NCBI GenBank assembly: GCA_032209605.1
Contig: JASFXZ010000003.1
Location: 31,584,762-31,648,761 of the forward strand
DNA from: Mactromeris polynyma
Taxonomy: Eukaryota; Mollusca; Bivalvia; Venerida; Mactridae
Length of the DNA: 64,000 bases
Reading direction: 5' to 3'
Shown here: positions 51,201 to 59,302 of the stretch, piece after piece
Position numbering within the stretch: position 1 is the stretch's first letter
Layout: every line of letters starts with the position of its first letter
Notes under the pieces: generated by a model
Database searches by the model: none
What the model was told of the DNA's origin: nothing
The model's input: only the letters and a program-made list of their open reading frames with translations
Made by a program: the position numbers and the translations under genes

Positions 51201-54200
51201 GACGTTACATGTGAGGGTTTCTGGAAATGACGTCACTTATTGAAGAGGTTGGAAATCGTACAGCGGCACTCTGACTCATATAATCTATTTCAGATACTTG
51301 TTATGTGCTGTCATTTGCCATTATCATGTTGAATACCAGTCTACACAATCCGAGTGTCAAGGACAAGCCGACTGTAGAACGATTTATCACTATGAATCGT
51401 GGCATCAACGATGGAGGGGATTTACCACCAGAATTACTTACGGTACATCTTCAACATTTTGTTCATGGGCAATTTATTATGTTGGCTTTTGGTAACAAGT
51501 CATCTTTTCTGTGTGATGTTACTTTCTTTTAATCCCCGTAACTTTTACATAAGAAATCTCCAGAAATGTAAATTGTGATCAGTACAATTTTATACTGTAG
51601 AATGCTTGCACATCTAATGCATAATGGTATGGTTTGTGTTTTTGTTTTGTTTGTGCTAAAGTTGTCTCATGTGTTCTCCTAGATAATTCAAAAGAAATGA
51701 AAGCACTTTTATACATTTTATTGCATATTGATCAGCTACTAAATTAAATTGTACCCGACACTAAATTATGAAATAAATGGTGAAGTATTGCTGTCAGACT
51801 TCTAGGGCTTTCATAATTGGCTATCAAATAATCAAGTTGTCATATCTTGTTACATTTGTTACATATGTGCTAATGGTTTTATTTGTTTTCCACAGAGCTT
51901 GTATGAGAGCATAAAGAAGGAACCATTTAAAATACCAGAGGACGATGGTAATGATCTCATGCATACATTCTTCAATCCAGACAAAGAAGGATGGCTATGG
52001 AAACAAGGTTTGTTCTTCCATAAATCATCTTTCTTTAAAACTCCTCCCAATTGTGCTTGTTCTCATTGTAATGTGTGTTGTTAAATCAGTAAACGAAATA
52101 GGTTGTTTTCTTAGAATGATATTTTCAATTAGGTTATTTGTTCCATTTCCTTGCTGTAAACATAAATTTCTCGTTAGCTTGTTTCAGTGGGGACTAATGT
52201 CGCTTGTTGGGCAAATATCTCTCTTTTGCTTTAGAAACAGTGATAATAAATCAGTAGCCTGAAATTAGTAACTGGGATATTTTTCTTCCTGTCAATCAGA
52301 TGTATGTTTAGACTTTAGAGTACATCCTTTATTTTCACTGCATGAGCTTGTTTATAGAATTTGGATGATTGTTTTTCCCACAAATTGCCTGACCATGATC
52401 GAGACAGTTAAAGCATGGGATATATTTGGTCTGAATGCTGTGTGTTGAATGTAGTTGTAACAAACAATTAAATATTCAGTTCCAGTGTATCGCTTGTAGT
52501 CAGACTATTTCTCTGTCTATTGACGCATCATCTATCTTGCTTACATGCTAGATATATAAATGTTTACCCTGACCGCTTAAGTTTGAGCAATATAAGAATT
52601 TACTGCGATCGTGTATATTGCTTATAAAACATATTGTTGCTGAATTCTTCTATGATTTAGGAACTTTTTATAATCAGTATATCTTTTAAATCATAATTGG
52701 TCATTTATCAGGATGATAAAACTTTATCTTTAACGCGGGTATGTTTTTTAGAACGATAAGTTCTTGTATGAACATTAACATACAAAAATACATGAATTTA
52801 GAATGCATGTTATATAGTGATATGATATGATGCTAGAAACTCTGTGTAGATGTTATATTACAAAAGTATTTGACTTTTGTTTATTTGTAAGACTGACTGC
52901 TTTGGGTATAATCCTGAGTTCCAATGTTAATAAGTCATGATGATGATGATGATAAATTGTGATGCACAGTTTAACAGTTTGATCTTGGATTTTTTTAAAC
53001 ACAGCAAGCTTGCATGAACTTGTTTCTTTTTGGTTTACAGAGCTATGTAGCTTGGCATGGGTGTATGCTTAAAACATTGTAAAATTATCACAATGAATTA
53101 TTGTGTAACATTTACATGCATAAATGATTCGGATACAATGTCAGTTGTGAGAGTGAAAAATACTTTGGTCCTGTTTCTGTCTTTCCTCTATGGTAGAAGA
53201 AAAGCAATAGTGCTAATTGAAGTTTAATTGTTCATGTGTAAATTTACTGACTTTACGTGTTCTTCTTTGTTAATGTCTTCGTTCACTCTTGTATGTTGTT
53301 TGTACACTTTATCTTTTTATGACAATATTTATTGTGACAATACAAATACCAGTCTCTCTATGTGATGTCAACACTTCACTATGCAGATACAACTGTACTT
53401 GTTTATGAACACTTATACTTTTTTGTCTCAATAAACTTTTCATGATATAAACTACAGCTATGAATTATCCAGAAGATGTATATTTTTATAAACTGTTCAA
53501 TATTTCATGTTTCTTGTTCTCTGAAAGCTCAGTGTTTATGCCTTGTTAATTCGTTTACCTTTTGAACTTGATGAATTGATAAATCAATCACAGAACATGT
53601 TTATATTTTTTGTATCAACAGGGGTTACTAAGTTTGGTAGGTTTTATTTATTGGCAGTTAAGAATTCCTTGCTTGGTTGGCTGATATTTTTGCTTATTTT
53701 GGACTTTTATTTACTTTCATCATCTGCACTATATTCATCATTGTCATTATCATTGTCATCATCTTTAGTCACTCAAGGAACTTATTTGTTGCTGAAGTAT
53801 TTCTTGAATATTGAAGTCTCAAGTGGAATATTGATGCACTTAAGTTTGGTTCCCTGTCATATTGGTGTGTCCTATTTAACTGATAGATGAATATATGTAT
53901 ACCGGTATATTCAATTTTTCAATGACTGTCTTTTGTGTAATAATTTATTTTAATGTACTTATGAATTCTGTGTTGATTACTCTTATCAAGAATAAAGGAT
54001 CAATTATTGTCTATGTAGCAATAGCAGTTGAAACATATATAAAATGCTGTAAGTTATTTTGCTGCCCTTTGTAATATTAAGTGGTTCTTCTTAGCAAACA
54101 ATGTACATGTTGGAAAGATTCCCCGCATTATTGTATCAAGTATATGTATGATGTTACAGTGTCATGACGAATGTAACATACTTTAAGGATTTTTTTTCCG

Positions 54201-57200
54201 GGTGTTTACTTCCTTAATAATACAACGTACATACATGTGTATGTATTAACAGTTTCATCCATGGATAGATTGTATAAAGGAATAGACTGCACCAGTTTTG
54301 TTTAGAACAGTTGAACAAAAACTTATCTATTTTGACTTTCCATTAAGAAGGATTGGTGAATTTATCTACTTAACTCAAGTTTATTGGCTTAGCTTAGTAT
54401 ATGGCTTTACTTTTACTTACCTGTTGTATAAGGTTTGAAAGTATGATATCCATGTCTAGTTGTTGATTTTTAAGTCTGAATTCCCCATAAAATTACTACA
54501 TGTATAATAGTAGGACTGCTTGGCGACAGTAGTATTTTCTGTTAATAACTGAATTTCTTTTTACAAATTTACGAAACAGAACTTTGATTGGAATTTAATT
54601 ATGATTTGAAAGTGTCCTTCACAGTTCAAAATGTCAAACATAGTTGTATCTGTACGTACTTTATGTTTGTGACCAATTTCTCTGTACCCGGGATAATGCT
54701 TTTGTAAGATATTTGCCAGGGGACGGCACTCTGTCTCAAGTGTATTTGATCTCTTCAATGAATAGAACAGTACAGCCAACATTTAAAAACACACAGGACA
54801 TAATTACCCTTGAAAACAATTAGGAGCATTATGCGGCTGAATTGAATGTATAATATGATATATATATATGAATACAATGACTGCTTACTAGGTAGGGCTG
54901 CTCTAAACTTGCATTGACATTCACTATTGCTTGCATCAAATATTCAACCAGCACGTAAAGTCTTGTCAAAATGCATTCAGTTGTATGATGCCATGCAAAG
55001 AATAATATCATAATCATATTTCATCTGTCATTATAAATAAAGCATCATGTATGTATACAATGAAAAAACTGTATACAAATAATAAATAATTCCTGGTAGT
55101 GTAATACTATATATGTGTGTTTATAAAATAACAAAAGCATGTTAGATTTGTACTTCAATATTACTTGTCTGTCTAAATTATCTTTAAATGGTGATTTTAA
55201 CAACAACAAATTGCATTTAATATATGTATACTTTATCATTTCTGTCAACATGTATCACACACTTATATATATCATGCTCTGTAATCAGAAAGTTGGATCT
55301 TAGATTAACATATGATATTTCATCCTTTACTCATTGAATGCCAGATTTAGTGGCAAAAGAGTGGTAAATGGAACTTAATGAATTTTCAGTTATAGAGTAT
55401 GACCATGTTACATTCTAGCTTTTAAGTATAAAAAAGAAAGCACAGTCTGTGTTGCTCTGTGTCCATTTGTAACTGTTAGTTAAGATCCAACTTTCTGATT
55501 TATATTTATGTAAACTTAGCATGCTCACTACTGTTGGAATGCTATTATTTTGCATCTATTGGCTAGCCAAGCATGGTCTTCATAATTTTTGTTCCGTTAA
55601 TCTTGTGTTTGAAATATGTGCAATATTTGTTGAGTTACAATTCATTTATTTATATCATTCATTTACGACACACCCACATTGATGCATAGTATGAGTGTAC
55701 CATGGTATATTAGTGTGTGTGTTTTGTTGCAATATTTGTAGATGGTAGGAACATAATATCATTACACCCACACTGGTAGATTTTATTAAAAGTGGATGTT
55801 TGATTTCACAGTACATAATTATAAACATTTTTAACAGATTTATTAGATGATCATTTAGTAATGAATATAAAAATTTCAATGAATATGTTGTTGTACAAAT
55901 TCCTTTATACCTGTAAGCAGTTCAATATTGTAGGCAATATGACATCGTTACAACTTAAAATTAAATAGAATGTAAAAATTGAAGGAGATAAAGTAGATTA
56001 CATATTTCTGTACTGCTGGAGTTAAGTGATTACACAATTCATACAGAATTAAACTATCTATTCTACTATCAAATAGACTATTCCTTTATGTTGGTTACTA
56101 TGTCTCTGTTTCACTCATGTAATGCATCTTATGTCACTATCTAGAAATGAAATTTTGGTCGCTCTTTGCTTGGTCTGATGTTGTTTCTTGTTCTCCATTT
56201 TATATTATTTCCGAGATAATTACATATTTTCTTTCCAAGATCCGCATATATCAGTTTCTCAAATATGTGGTGCAAGTCTATCCGTTAGGGGCAGCAATAT
56301 ACCAGGGATACTGGTTATATCATTATTTTTCAGATGATGATATGTAACTGTAACTATGATTTTTAAAAGCTGATATTCGGTATGAATACAAGTATCTAAT
56401 GCATGGTATGATTTCTGGTCGAGTGGTCTAAAGCCGAAAACATGTGGACAAATTCTGGAATTGAAACATCAAATACTACTTGTTTGAAAGCAGTTATATT
56501 TTATTTAGTTGGCAAGCAATACAAATCAGTCTGTTAATAGTTAGTCATAAGAATGAACATGCAAACTGCTGGAATTCACTGTTCAGTATTGAATTATAAA
56601 AATGACATGTTCACATTTCTTGGTAGTGACTATGGGTAGCAAACTAGATATGACCTCTTTACTGTCCTTTCGCACGGATGATGTTGAAATGAATCACCAC
56701 AAAATGCAAATCACAAACCAAAATGTTTTGGTAATCTTGAAGAATATGAAATTATAACTTGTGTTGACTTGTAATCTTGTGAACAGTACTTTTTTCATGT
56801 TGTGATTAATTGTATATATCATTGAAATTTTAAGCATCAAGGAAATTGATCGATAAAGCAATCTTCTGGTCTGTAATGGTGCTTTTCTGATTTTGTATTT
56901 TAAGGTTGTATAGTTCATGTAATGTATCTTAATATCTTAAAGAATTGTGCAATGAAAGTTTGCTGCTGTACACATTTCTAATGTCCATTTTTATACAGCT
57001 CCATGAAATGTAGTTGCTCAGTGTAAGTCAGCTGTTACAAGTTTTAACATTGACAATTTACAGTCTGAAATGTAAATTTATCTTAACAATTTCTCTTCTG
57101 TGATGATTGATAAAATTTATGTTCTGATAAATAAGTCCCTACATCACTTCCATTGTTGGTGCTATATGTATTGCTGTGGTTTTATGTTGGGGGCATGTAA

Positions 57201-59302
57201 CATGGCATAAGTATTTGTTTGTGTGCATTTGGGAAATAGCTTCAAAAACAAATATTGATATCCCAATAATTTCAATTGAAGTATGTTGAAGTTATATAAT
57301 TGATTTAAATTATTTAATTAACACAGTAATTATGCTTATGGCGTATTGAAAAGTTGGTTTGAATAGTATTTTGAAGTATTTGATGTTTTATGAATTGAGA
57401 TCTTTGTTCTATGGTTTATTACATAATGTATGTTTATGTTACAGGTGGACGTTACAAAAACTGGAAGAGAAGATGGTTTATACTGAATGACAATTGTCTA
57501 TACTACTTCCAGTTTACTACTGTAAGTATACTTTTAACTATGAGATCATTTCTATTCACTTGTATTGTTTGACAGTCTGATATGTTCCACAAAATGTTAC
57601 AAAATTGTGTTGCTTCTTATGTCAGTAAATACAATATTGCAAAAACTGTAGGTCATTGCATGTTTTATGTCTGATTGATCCAATCAAAGTTTTACACAAT
57701 GGATTATCATTTATACTGGGGAATGTCCGATAAATGTCTCAGTCAAGGTACATTCTCAAAAATGGCAGGGGCGCGACTAATAGGAGTGTTAATTGGGACA
57801 TATATGGTACACCATAAACATAACATTATAAGTCTGCTAGGAGTTGCATTTTGAAAAAGGAATTAATTGAAAATGTCGGAAGACTTCCAACTGATATTTT
57901 GTCCAATATATACAGTATGATTGTGGTCATGAGTTAATATTGTAAAAAGATGAATTATGGTAAGAATGGATTGGATTTTGAATATAATTGACATGCGAGG
58001 ATTTGTATTGCTTCAGGACAAGGAGCCGACTGGAATTATTCCATTGGAGAACATACAAGTAAGAGTGTCGAATGAGAAGAACAAACCACATTGCTTTGAG
58101 TTGTACGCTACAGCTAATGAAATCATCAAAGCTTGTAAAGTGGACAAGGAAGGCAAAGTTGTTGAAGGTAATTTAGATTCATTGGTTATGAGTTTTCATA
58201 TTGTATTGTTGCTGGCCTTACTATGTCCATTTACCAAAAATCATCAGTGTCTATCTTCTTACAACATAAGATGAATTTCATCACCAGTTGTCAGTAATTT
58301 ACTCTATCATCATTTTAGTACTTAACGTACCCCGTTCTGCATACATTTTGAATGCTTGTTGTCTACTTGTCGATTTTTCTATTGAAATTGGACCATTAGT
58401 TTTACATCCAAATACCTGCATTTCAAGTGTACAGTCTTGAACTGAGTGCTGGACTCTATATCCAGAGGTGATGGATTGGCATCCCACCATGGATGAGATT
58501 CTTCTGTAGCCATCTTAATCCTTGAATTAGGGGCAATTTCTAGTCAGAAGCTCAGAATGCAGTCATTGAGAGTGATCAATATAAGTTGTAAGAACTTACT
58601 CACAGTTGATGTAAAATAAATGAGTTTAATAAGTTGTCAGTGCTTTACATGAAGTGGACATTAGGCATCGCTATGGTTTGATAGCAGTTGGTGTTCAGTG
58701 TTGTATTGAAAACTGTGTAAGTATTTTGATTGCCATATTTTCAGGCAAACACAATGTGTACAAGATGTCCGCGGCTACAGCAGAAGAAAAAGAAGAATGG
58801 ATCAAATGTATCAAGTAAGTAAAAAATAAAAATATGACTCGTAGAATTTATTGTAAAAATATTGTTAAATTAATTTCTGTCTTATTCAATATTTTTTTCT
58901 GTTCATGAATTGTATATTCGGTATAGAAATTAGGATTGATTGCTATTTTCTAATATTCTAACAAGGAGGACAAATGTAATGCAGTACTTTATTAGAACGA
59001 ACCATTTACTTTTTCCACACAGTGGTATTGAGATGTCAGGAAATGTATACAGTGCACCATCTCCAGAGCTGTCCTGTCTCAAGCAACACCCACCATTTTC
59101 CCATTTTCTCTCAACAACAGCCAAGTTTGCATCGTCTCCCTACATATGTTGCTATGGAGTGGTACTGTACTAGAGTGCTACACAATGTATATGTTAAGTT
59201 TGATTCTATTCAATAAATTGTATTTTCAGATCATGTATAAGTGAGAATCCATTCTATGATATGTTGAATGCTAGAAGGAAGAAAGCAGCACAAGCAAAAT
59301 AG
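18180..59302 (+). CDS. Cytohesin (Sec7-PH Arf guanine nucleotide exchange factor), 13 exons
   Basis: Exons: 18180-18231, 24598-24671, 38753-38820, 39347-39413, 49394-49512, 49842-49922, 50421-50533, 51294-51442, 51896-52007, 57445-57521, 58017-58167, 58745-58814, 59230-59302. All are GT-AG and in frame, totalling 1206 nt and 401 residues (human CYTH1 is about 398). Order: coiled coil (about 18-64), Sec7 (about 78-262), PH (about 269-382), polybasic tail (RRKK near 395). The catalytic glutamic finger is Glu165 in [11 protein letters not shown], and the Sec7 hydrophobic motif is [13 protein letters not shown]. The PH loop [11 protein letters not shown] is the diglycine form, linked in vertebrates to high PIP3 affinity. 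Cytohesins load GTP on Arf1/Arf6 at the plasma membrane and endosomes after phosphoinositide recruitment. One cytohesin is expected in an invertebrate, so no vertebrate paralogue name is given. Introns are large (up to 14 kb). Confidence 0.97.
19079..19423. mobile_element. MITE-like element with ~32-bp imperfect inverted ends
   Basis: GAAGCGTACCAC at 19100-19111 is matched in reverse complement by GTGGTACGCTTC at 19392-19403, and the similarity extends outward to about 32 bp on each side. A further copy of aagcgtacca occurs at about 19126. The interior is AT-rich and non-coding. Confidence 0.55.
19780..20035 (-). repeat. tRNA-derived SINE remnants
   Basis: On the minus strand the A-box-like TAGCTCAGATGTAGAGCA is clear near 20020-20000, followed by a B-box-like GGTTTTAGCCC near 19970. 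A second, weaker A-box-like AGCTCAATCCATAGAGTA lies near 19835. There is no paired T or anticodon stem, so these are not functional tRNAs. Confidence 0.5.
20437..20930 (+). repeat. Three divergent repeat units of a dispersed mollusc-type repeat
   Basis: Blocks resembling tgtccggaccattacactgt then gggagattttcaaattacttg recur from about 20526, 20678 and 20772. They are interspersed with ggtcaaggtcacactt-like strings. The block starts at gtcgagccgcttgggg. A 150-codon open frame across it (20483-20935) is a product of the repeat and shows no protein family features. Confidence 0.6.
21026..21190 (+). mobile_element. tRNA-derived SINE, family 2, copy A
   Basis: The head has an intact B-box-like GGGTTCAAACC and resembles a Leu/Ser-type tRNA. 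The body, ATGGAACTTGTAAGTGGGGA then GGCTTATGGAAGGTTGATGG, is shared with the copy at 34.6 kb. It lies in cytohesin intron 1. Confidence 0.65.
24598..24671 (+). CDS. Cytohesin exon 2: N-terminal coiled coil
   Basis: Codes for [20 protein letters not shown] then LKEIQ, a charged heptad-like helix used for dimerisation and partner binding. Acceptor tttctag, donor CAG|gtaggt, ends phase 0. Confidence 0.95.
29440..30030 (+). promoter_or_regulatory. CpG-rich patch, candidate internal promoter
   Basis: Within a CpG-poor intron this stretch is dense in CpG (tccgggtcgcgaaaac, atcggacgcaag, cctccgtcgcaacgtaa, tgacgtaagc). It includes a CCAAT-box core (ctgattggtcgg, near 29840) and a CRE-like TGACGTAA (near 29950). 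Molluscs methylate gene bodies and thereby lose CpG, so a retained patch suggests an unmethylated regulatory element. It lies about 3.5 kb upstream of the candidate alternative first exon. Confidence 0.35.
30444..30639 (+). mobile_element. ~195-bp MITE family, copy 2
   Basis: The ends are inverted repeats ccaggggttcca and tggaatccctgg. The internal sequence is collinear with 9606-9798. A short TTTT flanks both sides, possibly a target duplication. Two copies in one window, one in each gene, suggest an abundant family. Confidence 0.65.
32632..32644. repeat. Homopolymer C13 tract
   Basis: Thirteen uninterrupted C inside cytohesin intron 2, followed by degenerate tRNA-like gggttcaagttg. Confidence 0.85.
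33473..33586 (+). CDS. Candidate alternative first exon of cytohesin
   Basis: An ATG opens 38 codons ending CAG|gttagt in phase 0, the phase needed to join exon 3. The encoded piece starts [18 protein letters not shown] and ends [13 protein letters not shown]. Joined to QLKDEIA of exon 3 it resembles the usual I-RR-x-x-Q-x-LL-x-x-IQ-x-LKDEI helix of cytohesins. The donor (gttagt) is mediocre. It could be a chance open frame; the phase and the helix resemblance are what support it. Confidence 0.4.
34578..34760 (+). mobile_element. tRNA-derived SINE, family 2, copy B
   Basis: Head ggcctctgtggtcaagcggt resembles the 5' part of a Leu/Ser-type tRNA, with a B-box-like GGGTTCAAATC. The body, GAATGTGTAAGTGAGAAAGC then CTTACGGAAGGTCAGTGGTT, matches the copy at 21.0 kb. 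Confidence 0.7.
35821..35925 (+). repeat. Dispersed repeat, copy 1 of 2
   Basis: Shares attgctt(c)ca/t-agattgcctg, cattctgtcagagaaac-tac, ctgaccaaaag and gtttgtcc-acatttcctggtt with 37747-37853 in the same orientation, at roughly 80 percent identity by eye. Family unknown. Confidence 0.6.
37747..37853 (+). repeat. Dispersed repeat, copy 2 of 2
   Basis: Collinear with 35821-35925, 1.9 kb upstream. No coding capacity or clear ends; it may be part of an older element. Confidence 0.6.
38753..38820 (+). CDS. Cytohesin exon 3: coiled coil continuation
   Basis: Codes for [20 protein letters not shown] then ED and AG of a Ser. LKDEIA is nearly identical to the vertebrate sequence. Starts in phase 0, so it can accept exon 2 or any other phase-0 first exon. 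Donor AG|gtaaat. Confidence 0.95.
39347..39413 (+). CDS. Cytohesin exon 4: linker into Sec7
   Basis: Codes for [20 protein letters not shown] then [14 protein letters not shown] is the conserved entry to the Sec7 fold. Acceptor ttgtag, donor AAG|gtaaat, ends phase 0. Confidence 0.95.
40295..40327 (+). CDS. Candidate 33-nt cassette exon of cytohesin
   Basis: A pyrimidine-rich acceptor (cctcttgtattgttttatag) precedes 33 nt reading [11 protein letters not shown], followed by donor AAG|gtatga. Both sides are phase 0, so it could be included between exons 4 and 5 without shifting frame, adding 11 residues at the entry of the Sec7 domain. A competing donor five bases upstream (TGT|gtaagg) would shift frame. 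It may be a chance match. Confidence 0.3.
43234..43439. repeat. Exact 103-bp tandem duplication
   Basis: 43234-43336 is repeated base for base at 43337-43439, beginning tttgatgaaattattcttac. The absence of any difference means either a very recent duplication or an assembly artefact. Confidence 0.9.
44020..44690. repeat. Dispersed multi-unit repeat ending in aaacaagagg-type terminus
   Basis: Units built on ctcctcctatatcactgaatgg / cctcctaaaccacttgata then (a)gaatgatcctt(g/a)g(g/a)tgg-cctctttc recur at about 44050 and 44350. An AT-rich stretch of TTTCGTAAAAACTAATTAT-like units follows (about 44440-44640). The block ends ccatgatggccctcttgttt, the reverse complement of the terminus seen at 63414. 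Confidence 0.55.
46567..46792. repeat. 45-bp minisatellite, five copies
   Basis: Unit ttctgttatgatagatctgt then ccatatcaca(c/a)ccatgttttaggag. The c/a site alternates C, A, C, A, C along the array, so the true repeat is a 90-bp dimer. The period is a multiple of three and both strands stay open, which produces the spurious open frames here. Confidence 0.9.
48296..48372 (+). mobile_element. SINE family 1, partial copy
   Basis: Contains cagtcattgagactgataaa then tacaagttggattcttg, matching the tail of the copies at about 325-508 and 58443-58605. The tRNA head is missing or unrecognisable. Confidence 0.5.
49394..49512 (+). CDS. Cytohesin exon 5: Sec7 helices
   Basis: Codes for [20 protein letters not shown] and onward to [15 protein letters not shown], an almost invariant Sec7 segment. 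Acceptor tttgcag, donor AA|gtatgt. Confidence 0.97.
49842..49922 (+). CDS. Cytohesin exon 6: Sec7
   Basis: Codes for [20 protein letters not shown] then ILVQAL and AG of Arg. Matches the HEFTDLNLVQALR block of vertebrate cytohesins. Donor AG|gtatac. Confidence 0.97.
50283..50299. repeat. Homopolymer G17 tract
   Basis: Seventeen uninterrupted G about 120 bp upstream of cytohesin exon 7. Likely polymorphic, and capable of G-quadruplex formation in the pre-mRNA. Confidence 0.9.
50421..50533 (+). CDS. Cytohesin exon 7: Sec7 catalytic glutamate
   Basis: Codes for [20 protein letters not shown], including the glutamic finger that expels Mg2+ and GDP from Arf, then [17 protein letters not shown]. 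Acceptor attacag, donor G|gtaatc. Confidence 0.97.
51294..51442 (+). CDS. Cytohesin exon 8: Sec7 Arf-binding groove
   Basis: Codes for [20 protein letters not shown], then [17 protein letters not shown] and [10 protein letters not shown]. The hydrophobic groove residues and the Asn of NTSLHNP are all present. Acceptor atttcag, donor ACG|gtacat. Confidence 0.97.
51896..52007 (+). CDS. Cytohesin exon 9: Sec7-PH linker and PH start
   Basis: Codes for [20 protein letters not shown], the autoinhibitory linker, then [17 protein letters not shown] strand 1. Vertebrates have LLK where this has LWK. Donor CAAG|gtttgt. Confidence 0.97.
52008..57444 (+). other. Cytohesin intron 9 (5.4 kb)
   Basis: Between the two PH-encoding exons. 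It contains a short (GAT)n run near 52937 and a low-complexity TCATCATTGTCATTATCATT stretch near 53735. No exon-like segment was recognised, including the 3-nt triglycine exon known from vertebrate cytohesins, which could not be seen by eye in any case. Confidence 0.6.
57445..57521 (+). CDS. Cytohesin exon 10: PH phosphoinositide loop
   Basis: Codes for [20 protein letters not shown] then FQFTT. Basic residues R, K, K, R, R line the inositol-phosphate pocket. With the split Gly of exon 9 it gives diglycine; the tiny triglycine exon of vertebrates was not found. Acceptor gttacag, donor ACT|gtaagt. Confidence 0.96.
58017..58167 (+). CDS. Cytohesin exon 11: PH strands 4-6
   Basis: Codes for [20 protein letters not shown], then [19 protein letters not shown] and VDKEGKVVE. 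DKEPxGIIPLEN and CFELY are conserved. Acceptor cttcag, donor G|gtaatt. Confidence 0.96.
58443..58605 (+). mobile_element. tRNA-derived SINE, family 1, copy B
   Basis: The head, gtgctggactctatatccag then aggtgatggattggcatccc, looks like the 3' two-thirds of a tRNA. The tail, agtcattgagagtgatcaat then ataagttgtaagaactta, matches the minus-strand copy at 325-508 almost exactly. It sits in cytohesin intron 11. Confidence 0.65.
58745..58814 (+). CDS. Cytohesin exon 12: PH C-terminal helix
   Basis: Codes for [20 protein letters not shown] then KCI. The Trp of EEWIKCI is the invariant PH-domain tryptophan. Acceptor ttttcag, donor AA|gtaagt. Confidence 0.96.
59230..59302 (+). CDS. Cytohesin exon 13: C-terminal tail and stop
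   Basis: Codes for [20 protein letters not shown] then QAK and TAG at 59300-59302. FYxMLxARxKK is the conserved polybasic end, which in vertebrates contributes to membrane binding and autoinhibition. Acceptor ttttcag. Confidence 0.96.

Noticed and set aside
53543..53890. A 115-codon plus-strand open frame with hydrophobic, Ser-rich residues
   Set aside because: It derives from T-rich, TCATCATTGTCATT-type low-complexity intron sequence between two PH exons.
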